DNA from: Batkoa obscura
Lineage: Eukaryota; Entomophthoromycota; Entomophthoromycetes; Entomophthorales; Batkoaceae
Length of the DNA: 64,000 nucleotides
Assembly (NCBI GenBank): GCA_030770535.1
Contig: JASVEC010000004.1
Coordinates: 1,116,001-1,180,000 of the forward strand
Direction: 5' to 3'
The notes beneath the pieces were generated by a model. The model saw only the letters and a list, made by a program, of their open reading frames with translations, did no database searches and had not been told where the DNA came from. Positions within the stretch are counted from its first letter, which is position 1, and every line of letters begins with the position of its first letter. Positions 35,528 to 46,542 of this stretch are shown piece after piece. The position numbers and the translations under genes were made by a program.

Positions 35528-36349
35528 AAAAACTGCCATTAATAAAATATCATTTTGTTTATGTAATATCGTTTATGAAGCAAACATTTTTAAGTAATGT
35601 TTATTTTACATTTAGACTATGTTCATTTGAGATTTATATATAAAAAGTTGGAGACAAACCAAATAATATTTACACTGTACAATATTCAAATACAGAATAA
35701 TGTTCTTATATTAAAGCTTTAAAACAAAATTTACAGATCATAAAAGACAATTTACAGCTGTATAAACCATAATAGTAGATTCCGGACCCTGGACAACCAT
35801 AAAATTATACTATATATTTTGTTTAAAAAAATTTATACATTTCCTCATAAATACAGTCATAATTGATTTTGTTTAATTTGATCAAAAAGATACATCCGGA
35901 TTTATTATAGACTTCCTAGTACTAAATCATGTAGAAGAAATAATACAAAGACATTAACCTTGGCTTCTTATCTTATTTTAAACTGATAAGTATATATATA
36001 TGTATATTTAATGTCTAATTATGAAACAATTTATCGTTTGCTGCTTGTCTTTTGTTTTTCAATGAAAGCAATGGCTCTAAAGTAATTGCACTATCATATG
36101 TGTCGATTTTTAAAGGATCAAATAGATTCCCAATATCTTGAACTTGAAGTGTTATAAACTGGTCATTTTATGGCTAGCAGAGAAACAATGAATATATTTG
36201 AATTTAATTTGTTAATAGGATCAGATAACTACTAGTAGGTCCTTACTAATCAAAAACGTGTTTGGTGTTTTTATCTTGTTAAAAAGTACATCATCAGTTG
36301 GTATAAAGAATAAAACAACTATACCAAAATAACAAATATAACTCGAATT
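35528..36349. other. Intergenic with an orphan signal-peptide-like start
   Basis: At about 36021 an ATG after a TATATATATATG tract opens MKQFIVCCLSFVF and then stops, which may be the start of another decayed secreted protein gene. Otherwise nothing is supported. Confidence 0.35.
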
Positions 36350-37480
36350 TAACACGCAAAGCAGGAAATTACTTTTCTATATTTACCAAACCTAGCTTTT
36401 AGTTTTTCTTCTAACTCTTTTATATCGTATCTTACTCAAACATTGGATAATGTTAATCGAATAATATTTTCAGACTCATATCATACTTTAAATGATTCAA
36501 TGTCAGAATCATTATGTTCTCATCCTTTTTTCAATGCAAGCTCTGTATCTTCTTCTGTTAAAAATCCAATTTTTAGCTGGCATTATGGGGATGTTTTCTT
36601 TGGTTTCATCACTTTTTCCATCTTTTAAGCGCTATTTAAGTGGAAAAACTGCTAGTAAAGTTCTTAAACAAAAAAATACATCCCCATATCTTTTAATTTT
36701 TATGAGGGGATGAAATTAGTATTCAAGTTCATTGGTTATATAGAACAAACTCCTCTATATCATTTGATTCAAGCTTATCTGCTTCTTTTTTAAATATTTG
36801 AAACCTCAAGCTTGAAAAATACATTATTATCTCATATTCTAATGCTGTTTTATAAATTCTATAGTATTTGTCTGGGGTGTTTAATGCCACTACTACCTTT
36901 GAGTCAAATCTTGGTGTACAAAATCCAACTTTAACCTTATCAAATAACTCGCCTGCAGATTACCTAATATTTTCTATAGTTTTTTCATTAACTTCAATAT
37001 TGTTAATATCAATTGTTATTGTTGGTAGTATTAGCTGAAACTTATTAATTATAAAACAACTTTCAAAATTATTTAATATTTTTTATTTAATACCGATACT
37101 TTCTTTTCTTTTAATTTAAACCTGACTTTAAGCTATAGTTTTTGTTAATCTTAATAAACGGATGATGTAAGTTGTATTCATACCTAAGTTCATTAATCAT
37201 CTCAATTTTCACTATCTCTTTCCTTTTTTTAACAAGCTCCACAAAAAAAGATTAAGCAATATAGAATTATCCTATACTCAAGTAATGTTTTGCAAATACC
37301 ATATTCTTCCTCTGGGGGATCAAAAGCTCCTGCATTTAAGTTAAATCCGGGTATATGATATCTAATTTTAGGTAAAGTAGCAACCTAAGACGCGAGTTTT
37401 CTAAGGTCATTGTTATTCCCATTACAGCTTTTGTCATTGTTTTTGTTGCTTATTTTAAATTTCAAAATAGCTTATTTCAA
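36350..37480 (-). pseudogene. Unidentified decayed coding sequence, split by a MITE
   Basis: Minus-strand translations give long coding-like stretches: KIRYHIPGFNLNAGAFDPPE, KTLLEYRIILYC, EMINELRYEYNLHHPF, FDKVKVGFCTPRFDSKVVVA, NTPDKYYRIYKTALEYEIIM and, beyond MITE copy G, KIGFLTEEDTELALKKG and VRYDIKELEEKLKA. The composition and similar hydrophobic patterning suggest one former gene of about 1 kb with several interruptions. The two LEYxIIxY units (TLLEYRIILYC, ALEYEIIMYFS) hint at an internal repeat. I do not recognise the family, and a transposon origin cannot be excluded. Confidence 0.35.
36583..36689 (+). mobile_element. MITE-like element, copy G
   Basis: TTATGGGGATGTTTTCTTTG at the left, AAATACATCCCCATAT at the right, core TTTTAAGCGCTATTTAAG. 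It is inserted within the unidentified decayed minus-strand sequence. Confidence 0.85.
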
Positions 37481-38901
37481 AATATCACTTTTATGCTTTT
37501 AGCTATAATCTATTAAAGAAAATACTAGTTGCTTTGACTAGAATTACATTAACCTCAGTTTTGGCTTTTTATAAGGTTGTAAATTTAGCGTGAAGATTAT
37601 AAAAATCATTGATTTTATTGACTCTCAAGTTAGCTGAACATCTAGTTTATAAAGTTTAGATCAAATCAAGCTAAAAATTTATTAGCAGTCTTAATTAGCT
37701 TCTTAAATTATCATATATCCTAAACAAATACTATTATTTTATTAATACTTGAAGTTTAAAGCGATAAGGTATGGGTAATAGATTTCACTGCCAGGGTTGA
37801 CTTCTTTCATCCGATAGTAGATATTGGACCCCTGATATAACACATCAAAAGTTTTGGTAAGCTAAATTAAATATTTAGATCAATGAATGCTAAATTAACC
37901 TCAATTTTTGATGATGTTTAAATAAATATAAAAGGGACATTACACTTTTATAATTTGGTAAATAAAAAAGATGGTAAGCATTTCAGCTCATTTGTATGGC
38001 AAAGCTTAATGGCTTTCAAGCATAAAGTAAAATTAACGTTATTTAATATGAGATAGGGTTTAATCACTATAGTTTTGCGTTTACTGAAGTTATTAAACAA
38101 ATCCCTAAATCGAGGTAATAATTCATTTTTAGTTTTTGTTTGTTTGATCCTTTTATTTAAGCAATAGAAAATGAAGCAAGATACCATTTGTAAAATTTGA
38201 TGGCGAGGCTGTTGTTTATGGTTTGTCAAAGATATCAAACTACCTTAGAAAGATGCCCTGAAAAGCCATCACTTCCTAATGATTGTTACTTTTCTATTTT
38301 TTAGATAATTACTCAAAATTTATATCATTGTTTAAATCAATGATCTTGGACCTTCATAGCTCCTTAGCAGCCAAAGAAGGTCAAGAATATTTTCGTACAG
38401 TAGAGAAGCAATTTTAAAATAACTTCAGGATAGTTTGCTGGTAATAAAGAAGACCATAAAAAAGCAATTGAAAAATTGCTTGCTTCTTTCTGTACAATGC
38501 TAATTAAAACCAAATACTTAGCAGGTGATAAAAACCTACCTATTCAGATTATCTCCTTTTTGGTCATCTTAAAGTTCCCCGAATAACTTGAATATTTGCC
38601 CTTGATACTATTTTAATCAACCATTATGATCCAGTTTTAAAGAGCTGGTTTAACTCTATCTAAAACATCCATGATGGGTTTACTGCTTTTTTAAACCTTT
38701 AATTTATTTCAAAATAGAATAAAATAGTTGAAATATTGATTGAGCCTATTATAAGTCCAATAGTTAAAAGTTTATAACCTTGTACTCAAATCACTGCCTT
38801 CTTTTTAAAAAAAATCATGATATTTGATTCAATAGCTTTGATATATATTACAAATAAATGAGAATAAAAATATCTTAACTTTAACATATTAACTTCTTTT
38901 A
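37481..38901. other. Intergenic with possible further decayed coding sequence
   Basis: Plus-strand translations around 38400-38700 look protein-like (GNKEDHKKAIEKLLASFC, KTKYLAGDKNLPIQIISFL, TLSKTSMMGLLLF) but are interrupted and unidentified. The open minus frame 37948-38238 carries no motif. No intact gene is supported. Confidence 0.3.
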
Positions 38902-41900
38902 TTAATGCTTAATTTTCTTCCATCCAGTGGCCTCTGAGGGATCTTTATATAACTCAGTCATGGGCCTAAAGAGATTTATTAAATAATTTACAAGAAAATC
39001 ATATTTTCTTACCAATAATGATGATTCACTTTAATTGAAAGCACATCAGGCGAATTATTGAATGTAACAATACGCACCCTAGCATATGTATTATCACTTA
39101 ACGACTTGACTACATTTAAAAAAGCATCTAAGTCTGGAGTGGGTATATCATTCACAGCTGTTATCCAATTAGTATGATTTAACCCGTACATATATGCTGG
39201 TGAACCACGATGCCTATCTGCTACATAAACTTTGGAGGGCAAACGTTTTGTTTGTAATAAAACTTCTTTGTGAGGCTCTAGAAAGGAACTGAGTTATTTT
39301 ATATTATGTAGTGCTATATTATAATAATACCATGAAGTAGAGCTCCAGCCCATGATACTATCCTTCCAATACCATCACCGTGGATAGGTTTTGTTGGCAC
39401 TTTGAGGTTGAGGATATCTTTGCCTCTCAATACAGTCTAAAATAAATAATTAACATATATATATAATTTATAATAAATTTAGCCTACGATTTCTAATTCT
39501 TTTTTATAAAATTGAGTATCAAAATCGGATACTTTAGTTGGAATCTTATTATCTACAGTAAGTATAAGATCAAGTTCCTTCAACAATGGTTTCTCTGCTG
39601 AAAATTCTGATCTACGAACTTGGAATATTTGTCTTCTTAATGGGTCTGCTTTTTCATATCTTTCAATCCAATCATCTGCTAATCCCTTATGACGTGCTTG
39701 TACTAAATCTACTACTCCAAACTCAATATTAAGATAATTCAACTCAGGTGTGATTCCTTTTCTTAGAGGATTTAAAGCGGGCAATAAAATAGATATGTCA
39801 ATGCCAAAATAATATTCATTATGATAGCCATCCGATTTGCGGTCTCCTAAAAAGGATAACCATAATCCTTGTAATCTTCCTTCACTATCACTTAATAATC
39901 CACTGTGACAGCTTAATACGGTGGGTGAATCCACATTAATGGAATTAAGATTGATGGCCCTATAGCAAGGTATTGAGTCTTCAGGTATGGTAACAAAGCC
40001 AACATCACTAATTGTGGTATGTGTGCTGATCAATCGAAAGTTCTGATTTACTCCTAAAAACTCCACTTTATCACCTATCAAAACATAAGCAATTATACCT
40101 CATTGTAATCATAAGTATCTAAATTACCTGGCGTTAATGGAACATCTGAAATAACAGGGGTATGAACTTTTGTATCTCCTAATAACTTAGGGTCGTATTG
40201 CAACAAGGTAAAATTATGGAATGGATGTAAAAATAAAACTTTAGCTGGAATCGTAAATGATTCTGCAAAGGTTAGGCTAACATCACCTAAATCATACGGT
40301 ACACAATTACGTGTGATGACTACAATTCCTTTTTCTGCATCTAATACCCAGCCTCCTCCTTTACACTATAAATTTAATTTAGATTAGGTTATCTCTACTC
40401 TATTTAAAATTAATATTTACTCTACTCCTTGGAAAGCCTTCTACTTTACCGGCCAATTGATATGTAACCTTAACAAATGAATTCTTAAGAATACGAGCAG
40501 ATTTTGAATCCTGATTAATATCTGGGAAAGTAACAGTTTTTCGAACCAACGGAGTACTAGGTATTGATTCTTTTAACTCTGTAAACTCCCACTTACCATT
40601 TGTATCATTTCTAACCGCTAATTTAAAATCACACCAATGTCTATCGACACATACAATAGACCAATAGGTAGAATGAACATCTTTGATAAAATAAAACACT
40701 ACTTGTACTCTCTTTTTATCTGGTATTTTCGATACTACTTCAATAAAAGTGTCCAAATCTGGGGTTTCTTGATCATCCACACTGGTGACTATAGTACCAA
40801 ATCCAGGGCCATGTAATTTAAAAGGGCCAGCTGGGTTCGAGATATAAACCCCTTTACATGGTATACAAAAGGATCTTGCTAATTGATAAGATAAGTCATT
40901 GAAAGTGGATCCACAATAAGATAGGTATCTATTTGGAGTACTAAAAAATATTAAAATAAATTAAAATAATCGTAATAAAAGAATAAAAGGTTACATGGCA
41001 TGTAAATCTTTAACAAGGATATCAAAATCCATTTCAACACCTCCTCTTTCGATCTTTAAATTAATTTTGTTATTTACATTATCATCTAAAATTCCATCCA
41101 AATGTGCAAAATGAGTCAACATAGTACCATTAACACTTAACAATAAATCCCCATTCTCTAATTTATTATAAGTTGGACCTTCCGGTACTACCAATTCTAC
41201 CGTAAGCATTCCAATCTCATTTGGAAACAAGTCCCTTAATTTAGCTTCATTAGCATCAGATAAACCTAATCGATGTGCTTCATCAAAGGGACGGTGTAAG
41301 AATTGGGTCATTATACTACCCCTAGGAACCGTTTCACCTCGTTGTATATATTCTAATGCTCTCTTTACACGATCTAATGGAAGAAAGAAATTTGTTGCTG
41401 CTTCCGAACGACCACCTAAATAACAGTGTTTAATATGCGGTTACTATTCATATTTATTATTCTACCAGCTTGTAATGCTACAGCATTACCATTCAAATCT
41501 AGTACTGGGGAACCGGAACTACCTGATATTTAAAAAGTCAACAAAATTTAAGATTTTAATTAAAAATAGTTTTACCTCCTGAAGAGTTTGAAGCTGCTTG
41601 ACTAAATAAATAAGTAAATAATTTTAAATTATGTAATAAATTTATATATCTTACATATAAAAAGTATTAAAATCATTGTAAGTAAGTTCCCCATATTCAG
41701 GTGAGTTTCTATTCAATCTAGAAATGGATCCTGATAAAATACTCAACTTTTCACCAGCGTCGTTACCAACTACGCGGATATCTAAGCCCACCTTAGCCAA
41801 ATCTGGACGTAATGGAATACTCTTTAATTTTAAATATTTGACGTCTTTTGGATTAAACCTTAAAAACCTAAAATTCATTAGTTTTTAGTTTTATATTAAT

Positions 41901-42411
41901 TCTTCCTTAGTACCCAAAATCATGGACTGGATCACTAAATAAAACTAATTAATTTTAAAATAATACCATGATATTTCTTATATCTTACCGATAAACTGGA
42001 TAAACATCAATTTCTTCATGATCATATAATATAGCTTCTCCTACAAACGGCCCACAGCCAATGATATGTCTGTTAGTTAAAATGATCCCATTTTCAGCGT
42101 CTACTACAAACCCAGTACCTTCGGATTTACAAGGATCTAAGGATTATTAAGTTAATTATAATAATAAAATAGTAAAATATCTGACCATCAGTATCAAAGG
42201 CATTAACAATAGAAAACCTAATTGAGGCAATAGACATGATACTCTTTTCAAAATCTAGCTTCCAGTTAAATTCTTGTTTAATCGAATCATCCATAATAAC
42301 CTCCTCCTTATTCATTCGATGATTTCTTATATTACTTATCTTCTCTAACGGCGTGCTTGCGCCGCTTGATAAATTCATTTCTTTGCTTAGTGATGCTTTA
42401 CGTTTACTCAT
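38902..42411 (-). CDS. NMA111: Nma111 / Ynm3-type tandem HtrA serine protease with PDZ domains
   Basis: A multi-exon gene from ATG 42411 ([16 protein letters not shown], with a basic N terminus suitable for nuclear import) to the stop at 38902-38904. The first protease half is intact: [20 protein letters not shown] (catalytic His), DPVHDFGF (Asp) and [15 protein letters not shown] (Ser in GSSGSP), followed by a PDZ domain ([13 protein letters not shown]...[12 protein letters not shown]). The second half repeats the architecture but is degenerate, as known for the family: [17 protein letters not shown] region, [18 protein letters not shown] in place of the Ser loop, then PDZ-like segments to [17 protein letters not shown]. 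The last exon encodes [20 protein letters not shown]. Yeast Nma111 is a nuclear HtrA protease linked to apoptosis-like death and lipid metabolism. All identified junctions are GT-AG; the first intron uses a GTCAGA donor. Confidence 0.92.
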
Positions 42412-43450
42412 ACTCTATAATAGTTTTGAAGCTGTTTTTATGTTGTTTTTCAAAAAAAAAATAGATTGACCTATTAGGTTTAAATGAAAAATAAGTAGTG
42501 ATTGGCTCTTCGAGGTATGACGTTTGTTATTAGAATTTTGGAAGTTGTTTGTAGATTAATAGAAATGTTTGAAGATTAGGTAAAAAAAAGGATATATACA
42601 CTAAAACTAACATATCAGAAGTATATTATTAATGAGTACCAAAAAAAGAATACGATTTAAACAGTAGTTCGTAAGGGTATTAATCATCTTTATAGAAGGA
42701 GTAAACTATAAAATACTCATTATCCGATCTCTTAGCAATTATATTAAACTAAATTAATGATGTCATTAAATTCTTTAAAGTGTAATTTTATTTTACTTTA
42801 TTTACTCCATCTATAAATACGAAGTCCAAGCTTCCAATTAATGATAACTAAAAATTCATATATTCTGGAACACGATAATGATATAAACAATTATTAGAAG
42901 TGAAATTCAAACATTACTTTTGTGCCATTTGAAGTTAATTTGAAATGTTCTTAAAACAAATTTACAACAGTAAAATAATTCAGTGATATCAAATGAACTA
43001 AAGGTTGAGAAAGTAATTATCTTTCAGTAATATCCAACTAGAGGCTTGAATAAAATACAAGCTACAAACGAAATTATATTCATTTTACAGTTGAACTAAA
43101 AAACAATTTGAATTCCACCAATAATCATTTAACCATGAATTCATCATAGGCTCTCTCCTTCTGCTTTAATTTATGTGACCATTCCAATTTACCTGCCAAA
43201 ATGAAGCCTTAATGAAACAGTTGCTTTTACCAAATTAAGTAATGAAGCGCCCTTTATAATAACTGAAATTTTATCTTTGATTTCTCTGGTCACTTTTACC
43301 AATAAAAACCACTCAAATTTTAATAACTCATCTTTAAAAGCTTTTGATTAGCCACAGTATTCAAATCCGATGCCAAATAATGCACCAGTTTGAGGAAATT
43401 TACTTTACTTTTTTTTTAATTTTAACAAATATTTTTCACTTTTATTCACC
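42412..43450. other. Divergent spacer NMA111 / mucin-like gene
   Basis: About 1 kb with no supported gene. A T-rich tract immediately precedes the start at 43451. Confidence 0.5.
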
Positions 43451-44020
43451 ATGAAATTGTTAAACAATTATAAGCTTCTATTGCTAGCTATCGTGCTTTT
43501 GTTGAGTATAATAGGCGCCCAAAAATCCCCCAAAGACAACGCTGCTTCTTCAACTCAATCTGAAACTTCTTCAACTTCACAACCAAGTTCTCCCCCACCA
43601 TCTACCCCAAGCTCCAGTTCAGAATCAAAGTCCCAAGAGCCTTCAAGTAAAAGCGAAGAGCCAAGTAGTAAAAGTGAGCCAAATTCGGATAAAAAACCAG
43701 ACATCACACCAACTGGTAATCCAAATGACAAAAAACCAGACGATACTGCAAGTAAGACCGGCCCAGTAGTTATCCATTACGAAACTGAATATGAAACATC
43801 TTTTGTTCCTAAACCAGGAAATACAAGCTTTTATCAACAAAATCAGGCTGCGATCTTAGGTGGCTCTATTACTGGTGGTATTGTATTGTTGTTGATCTTT
43901 GCATTTATCATTTATAAGATTAGACAGTCCAATAGGAGGTGGGAAGATGAAGAATATTTAAAGAGCAGCAGTAACCCTTTTAAATCAACGCTAGAACAGT
44001 ATCATAGCTCAAATAATTAA
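43451..44020 (+). CDS. Mucin-like type I membrane protein, hypothetical
   Basis: A 189-residue intronless frame: signal peptide (residues 1-23, KLLLLAIVLLLSIIGAQ), an ectodomain of about 110 residues very rich in Ser, Thr, Pro and Lys (SSTSQPSSPPPSTPSSSS; repeated EPSSKS units at 63-75), then one transmembrane helix at about 133-156 (AAILGGSITGGIVLLLIFAF) and a short cytosolic tail (RRWEDEEYLKSSSNPF). Composition and topology resemble O-glycosylated fungal surface sensors and stalk proteins such as the Wsc/Mid types, but there is no cysteine-rich WSC domain and no cysteine at all, so sensor function is only a guess. I do not recognise the family. Confidence 0.68.
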   Translation: MKLLNNYKLLLLAIVLLLSIIGAQKSPKDNAASSTQSETSSTSQPSSPPPSTPSSSSESKSQEPSSKSEEPSSKSEPNSDKKPDITPTGNPNDKKPDDTASKTGPVVIHYETEYETSFVPKPGNTSFYQQNQAAILGGSITGGIVLLLIFAFIIYKIRQSNRRWEDEEYLKSSSNPFKSTLEQYHSSNN

Positions 44021-45176
44021 ATAATTAGCTTTCTAGTGGAGGAGGTTTTTTATCATTTTCTAATAATATAATATAATATAATATTGTTATAATAGCTCGC
44101 TTTTATGTTTAAATAAAGTGAATTGTTTATAGGCTTTTATATAATTTTAAATATTAAGAGCTTAATATAGATTTTATTTTTTTAAATAGAGAGTAGTTAA
44201 AATTGTTTGTTTTTAATGATGGGCATAAGTTTATTAAGTATAACTAATTCTTATATTAGAAAATAAGGTTAAATTAAAACTATGATATAAAAAATTATAA
44301 AAAAAATTCAAAATGTTAAAATAATATGCATAGACATTTAATCAAAAACAAACTGAATAGATAACGAGTAACTGCTTTTAATTAAAGAGTATTTGTTTTT
44401 AAGTAAAATGTAAAGGAGATTAGCCTTTATTCAACTCTTAAACTATTATACTTATTAAATATATTATGATATCTATAATAAAACATTCTCCATTTGTTCA
44501 ACCAACTAATTTAAATTTAAAGGATAATTTGTTCAAAACTATTTAAGAACTGCCTTTTTTCGATCCATATTTTGTTTACTTTTTTGTTGAATTAGTTGGA
44601 AAAACTCTCACCCAAGCTAACAGAAAAAAGCATCTTTAGTTTTATAATATTATATTTTATAAAACTTGTTACTATCGCTATTTGGTAACAAAAGTTATAA
44701 TCATTAAAATAGAAAATATTGTGAATTTTTTTTAAATACACAAAAATTCCAAATAAAGCACCATCGAATTGCCATCCCATCTGGCATATGAATAACTTTT
44801 ATAAAAAAGATAATTCACCGTTCCTGATAACAAGTTAGAGTTGTATTTTTCTATTTTCTATATTCAACAGAAAACAAGATTTATTAATATGCATATAAGA
44901 TTTCAGTCATTCACTTAGTCAATTATAGCTAAAAAATTCATTTTAAGTTTTGTTATAACATAATATCTTCTTATTTTATACAACTTTTGAATAAAACTAA
45001 TCTCTTAATCATTTTTACAATAACTTGAATCCTCAATCTATCTAGTAATCCTTGAAATCTCCCTTCTTCCCAAATGCACTTTATAATTATTAGAAATCTT
45101 ATCACGAGTTTCAACAGGGATTTCCAGCCGATAATGACCGTATTTTTTACTTTGAGTATCTTTTTATTTATATGGC

Positions 45177-45284
45177 TATATGGGGGCGTTTTTTTTGGCT
45201 TCATTATTTTTTCCATTTTTTAAGCACTATTTGAGTGGAAAGATTGTTAGTAAAATTCTTAAACACAAAAATACATCCCCATAT
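45177..45284 (+). mobile_element. MITE-like element, copy H
   Basis: A complete 108 bp copy: TATATGGGGGCGTTTTTTTT at the left, AAATACATCCCCATAT at the right, core TTTTTAAGCACTATTTGAG. The best reference copy for the family. Confidence 0.88.
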
Positions 45285-45844
45285 GTTATTGATATTATTG
45301 GTCAAAATGAATATTTAAAGATAAAAGTTTTTAAAATTATAGTTACTGAGCCAAAGCATTTATAAATGTCTTAATATGAAAATTTATATGAAAAGCTTTC
45401 ATAAAATATTATGATTCTCCAAAAATAAAACCAAATGCTTTGAAAATTAAAATATGAATAAAAGTTTATAATATGCTTTGTTTGATAGAATTTTAAATTA
45501 TGACCTTTTTTTATTATAATATTAAATATTAAAATTTTTTATTTTAAAAAAATAAACTATTTTAACAAGTTTTTTTAAGTAAAATAAAAACAAAACTTAA
45601 TTGTAAATAGTTTATAATATAAGTAAAACAAAAATTGATAAAAGTTTAAATTATTTAAAAAATGTTGTTTTTTTAATATATTTAATCTTAAAAATAAATT
45701 TGATTTTTTTATCATATTTATTTTCAAGATATTTCTGAATTATCTGTTAAATAAATTGTATTTTTGTTTAAAATTATATTAAGTAAAAAGACTAAATTTC
45801 ATAAAAAAATTAATAAATAAAATGATTTTAAACCTTTTATATAG

Positions 45845-45871
45845 TATTAATATTAATATTAATATTAATAT
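45845..45871. repeat. (TATTAA)n short tandem repeat
   Basis: Four or more TATTAA units in intergenic DNA. Confidence 0.75.
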
Positions 45872-45990
45872 TTATTTAATATATTAAATTTTATTTTAAT
45901 ATAATATAAATTATTTTATTTTTTAGCAAGTAAAATATAAATTAAATTTGTTTTTTATTAACCTTAAATTTTTAACAACTGCAAAAATAA

Positions 45991-46094
45991 ACAGACGTGT
46001 TTTTTTTTGATTATCACTTTTTCCATTTTTTAAGCACTATTTAAGTAGAAAGACTATTAGTAAAATTCTTAAACACAAAAATATATCCCCACAT
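45991..46094 (+). mobile_element. MITE-like element, copy I (left end worn)
   Basis: The core and right half match the family (TTTTTAAGCACTATTTAAG ... AAAAATATATCCCCACA) but the left end (ACAGACGTGTTTTTTTTT) has lost the TATATGGGG sequence. Confidence 0.75.
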
Positions 46095-46542
46095 TTTTAT
46101 TAAAATTTTATTAAATAAAATAAAAAATTGAAACATTATAATAAAAATATAGTTCAAAGCTATTGTTATATATATTTTTATCTTTTATAAAAGTTTTAAA
46201 ACTTAATACTTGTTTAATTTAATAAAATTCTTTGATAAAAATAAAAAGTACACTTATCTCAATTGATAGGTTAAATATCTCTGTTTTTTTTGTAATTAGT
46301 TATAATAAATATTAAAAATAAAACATTTTCAAAATTAATTTTTTATCTTTAAAAAGTGATCCAACTTTTAAACTCAGCTGATTTCATTATCAGCCAATTA
46401 TTAGCTCCTAATAATTTCGCGTAAAAAATATTCAGTTTTTGAAACAATAACTTATTAATATCCAATCACTTCCCTTAAAATAGTCCTAAACTTCATTAAA
46501 TGGCTATAAAACCAAGATTACTTTTTGGCATTAGATTCCAAA

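Larger units (their letters stand above)
44021..46542. other. AT-rich spacer with two MITE copies
   Basis: It contains MITE copies H and I and a (TATTAA)n run. The rest is extremely AT-rich with no supported gene; ORFs at 44592-44780 and 44971-45216 are in non-coding-like DNA. Confidence 0.45.
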
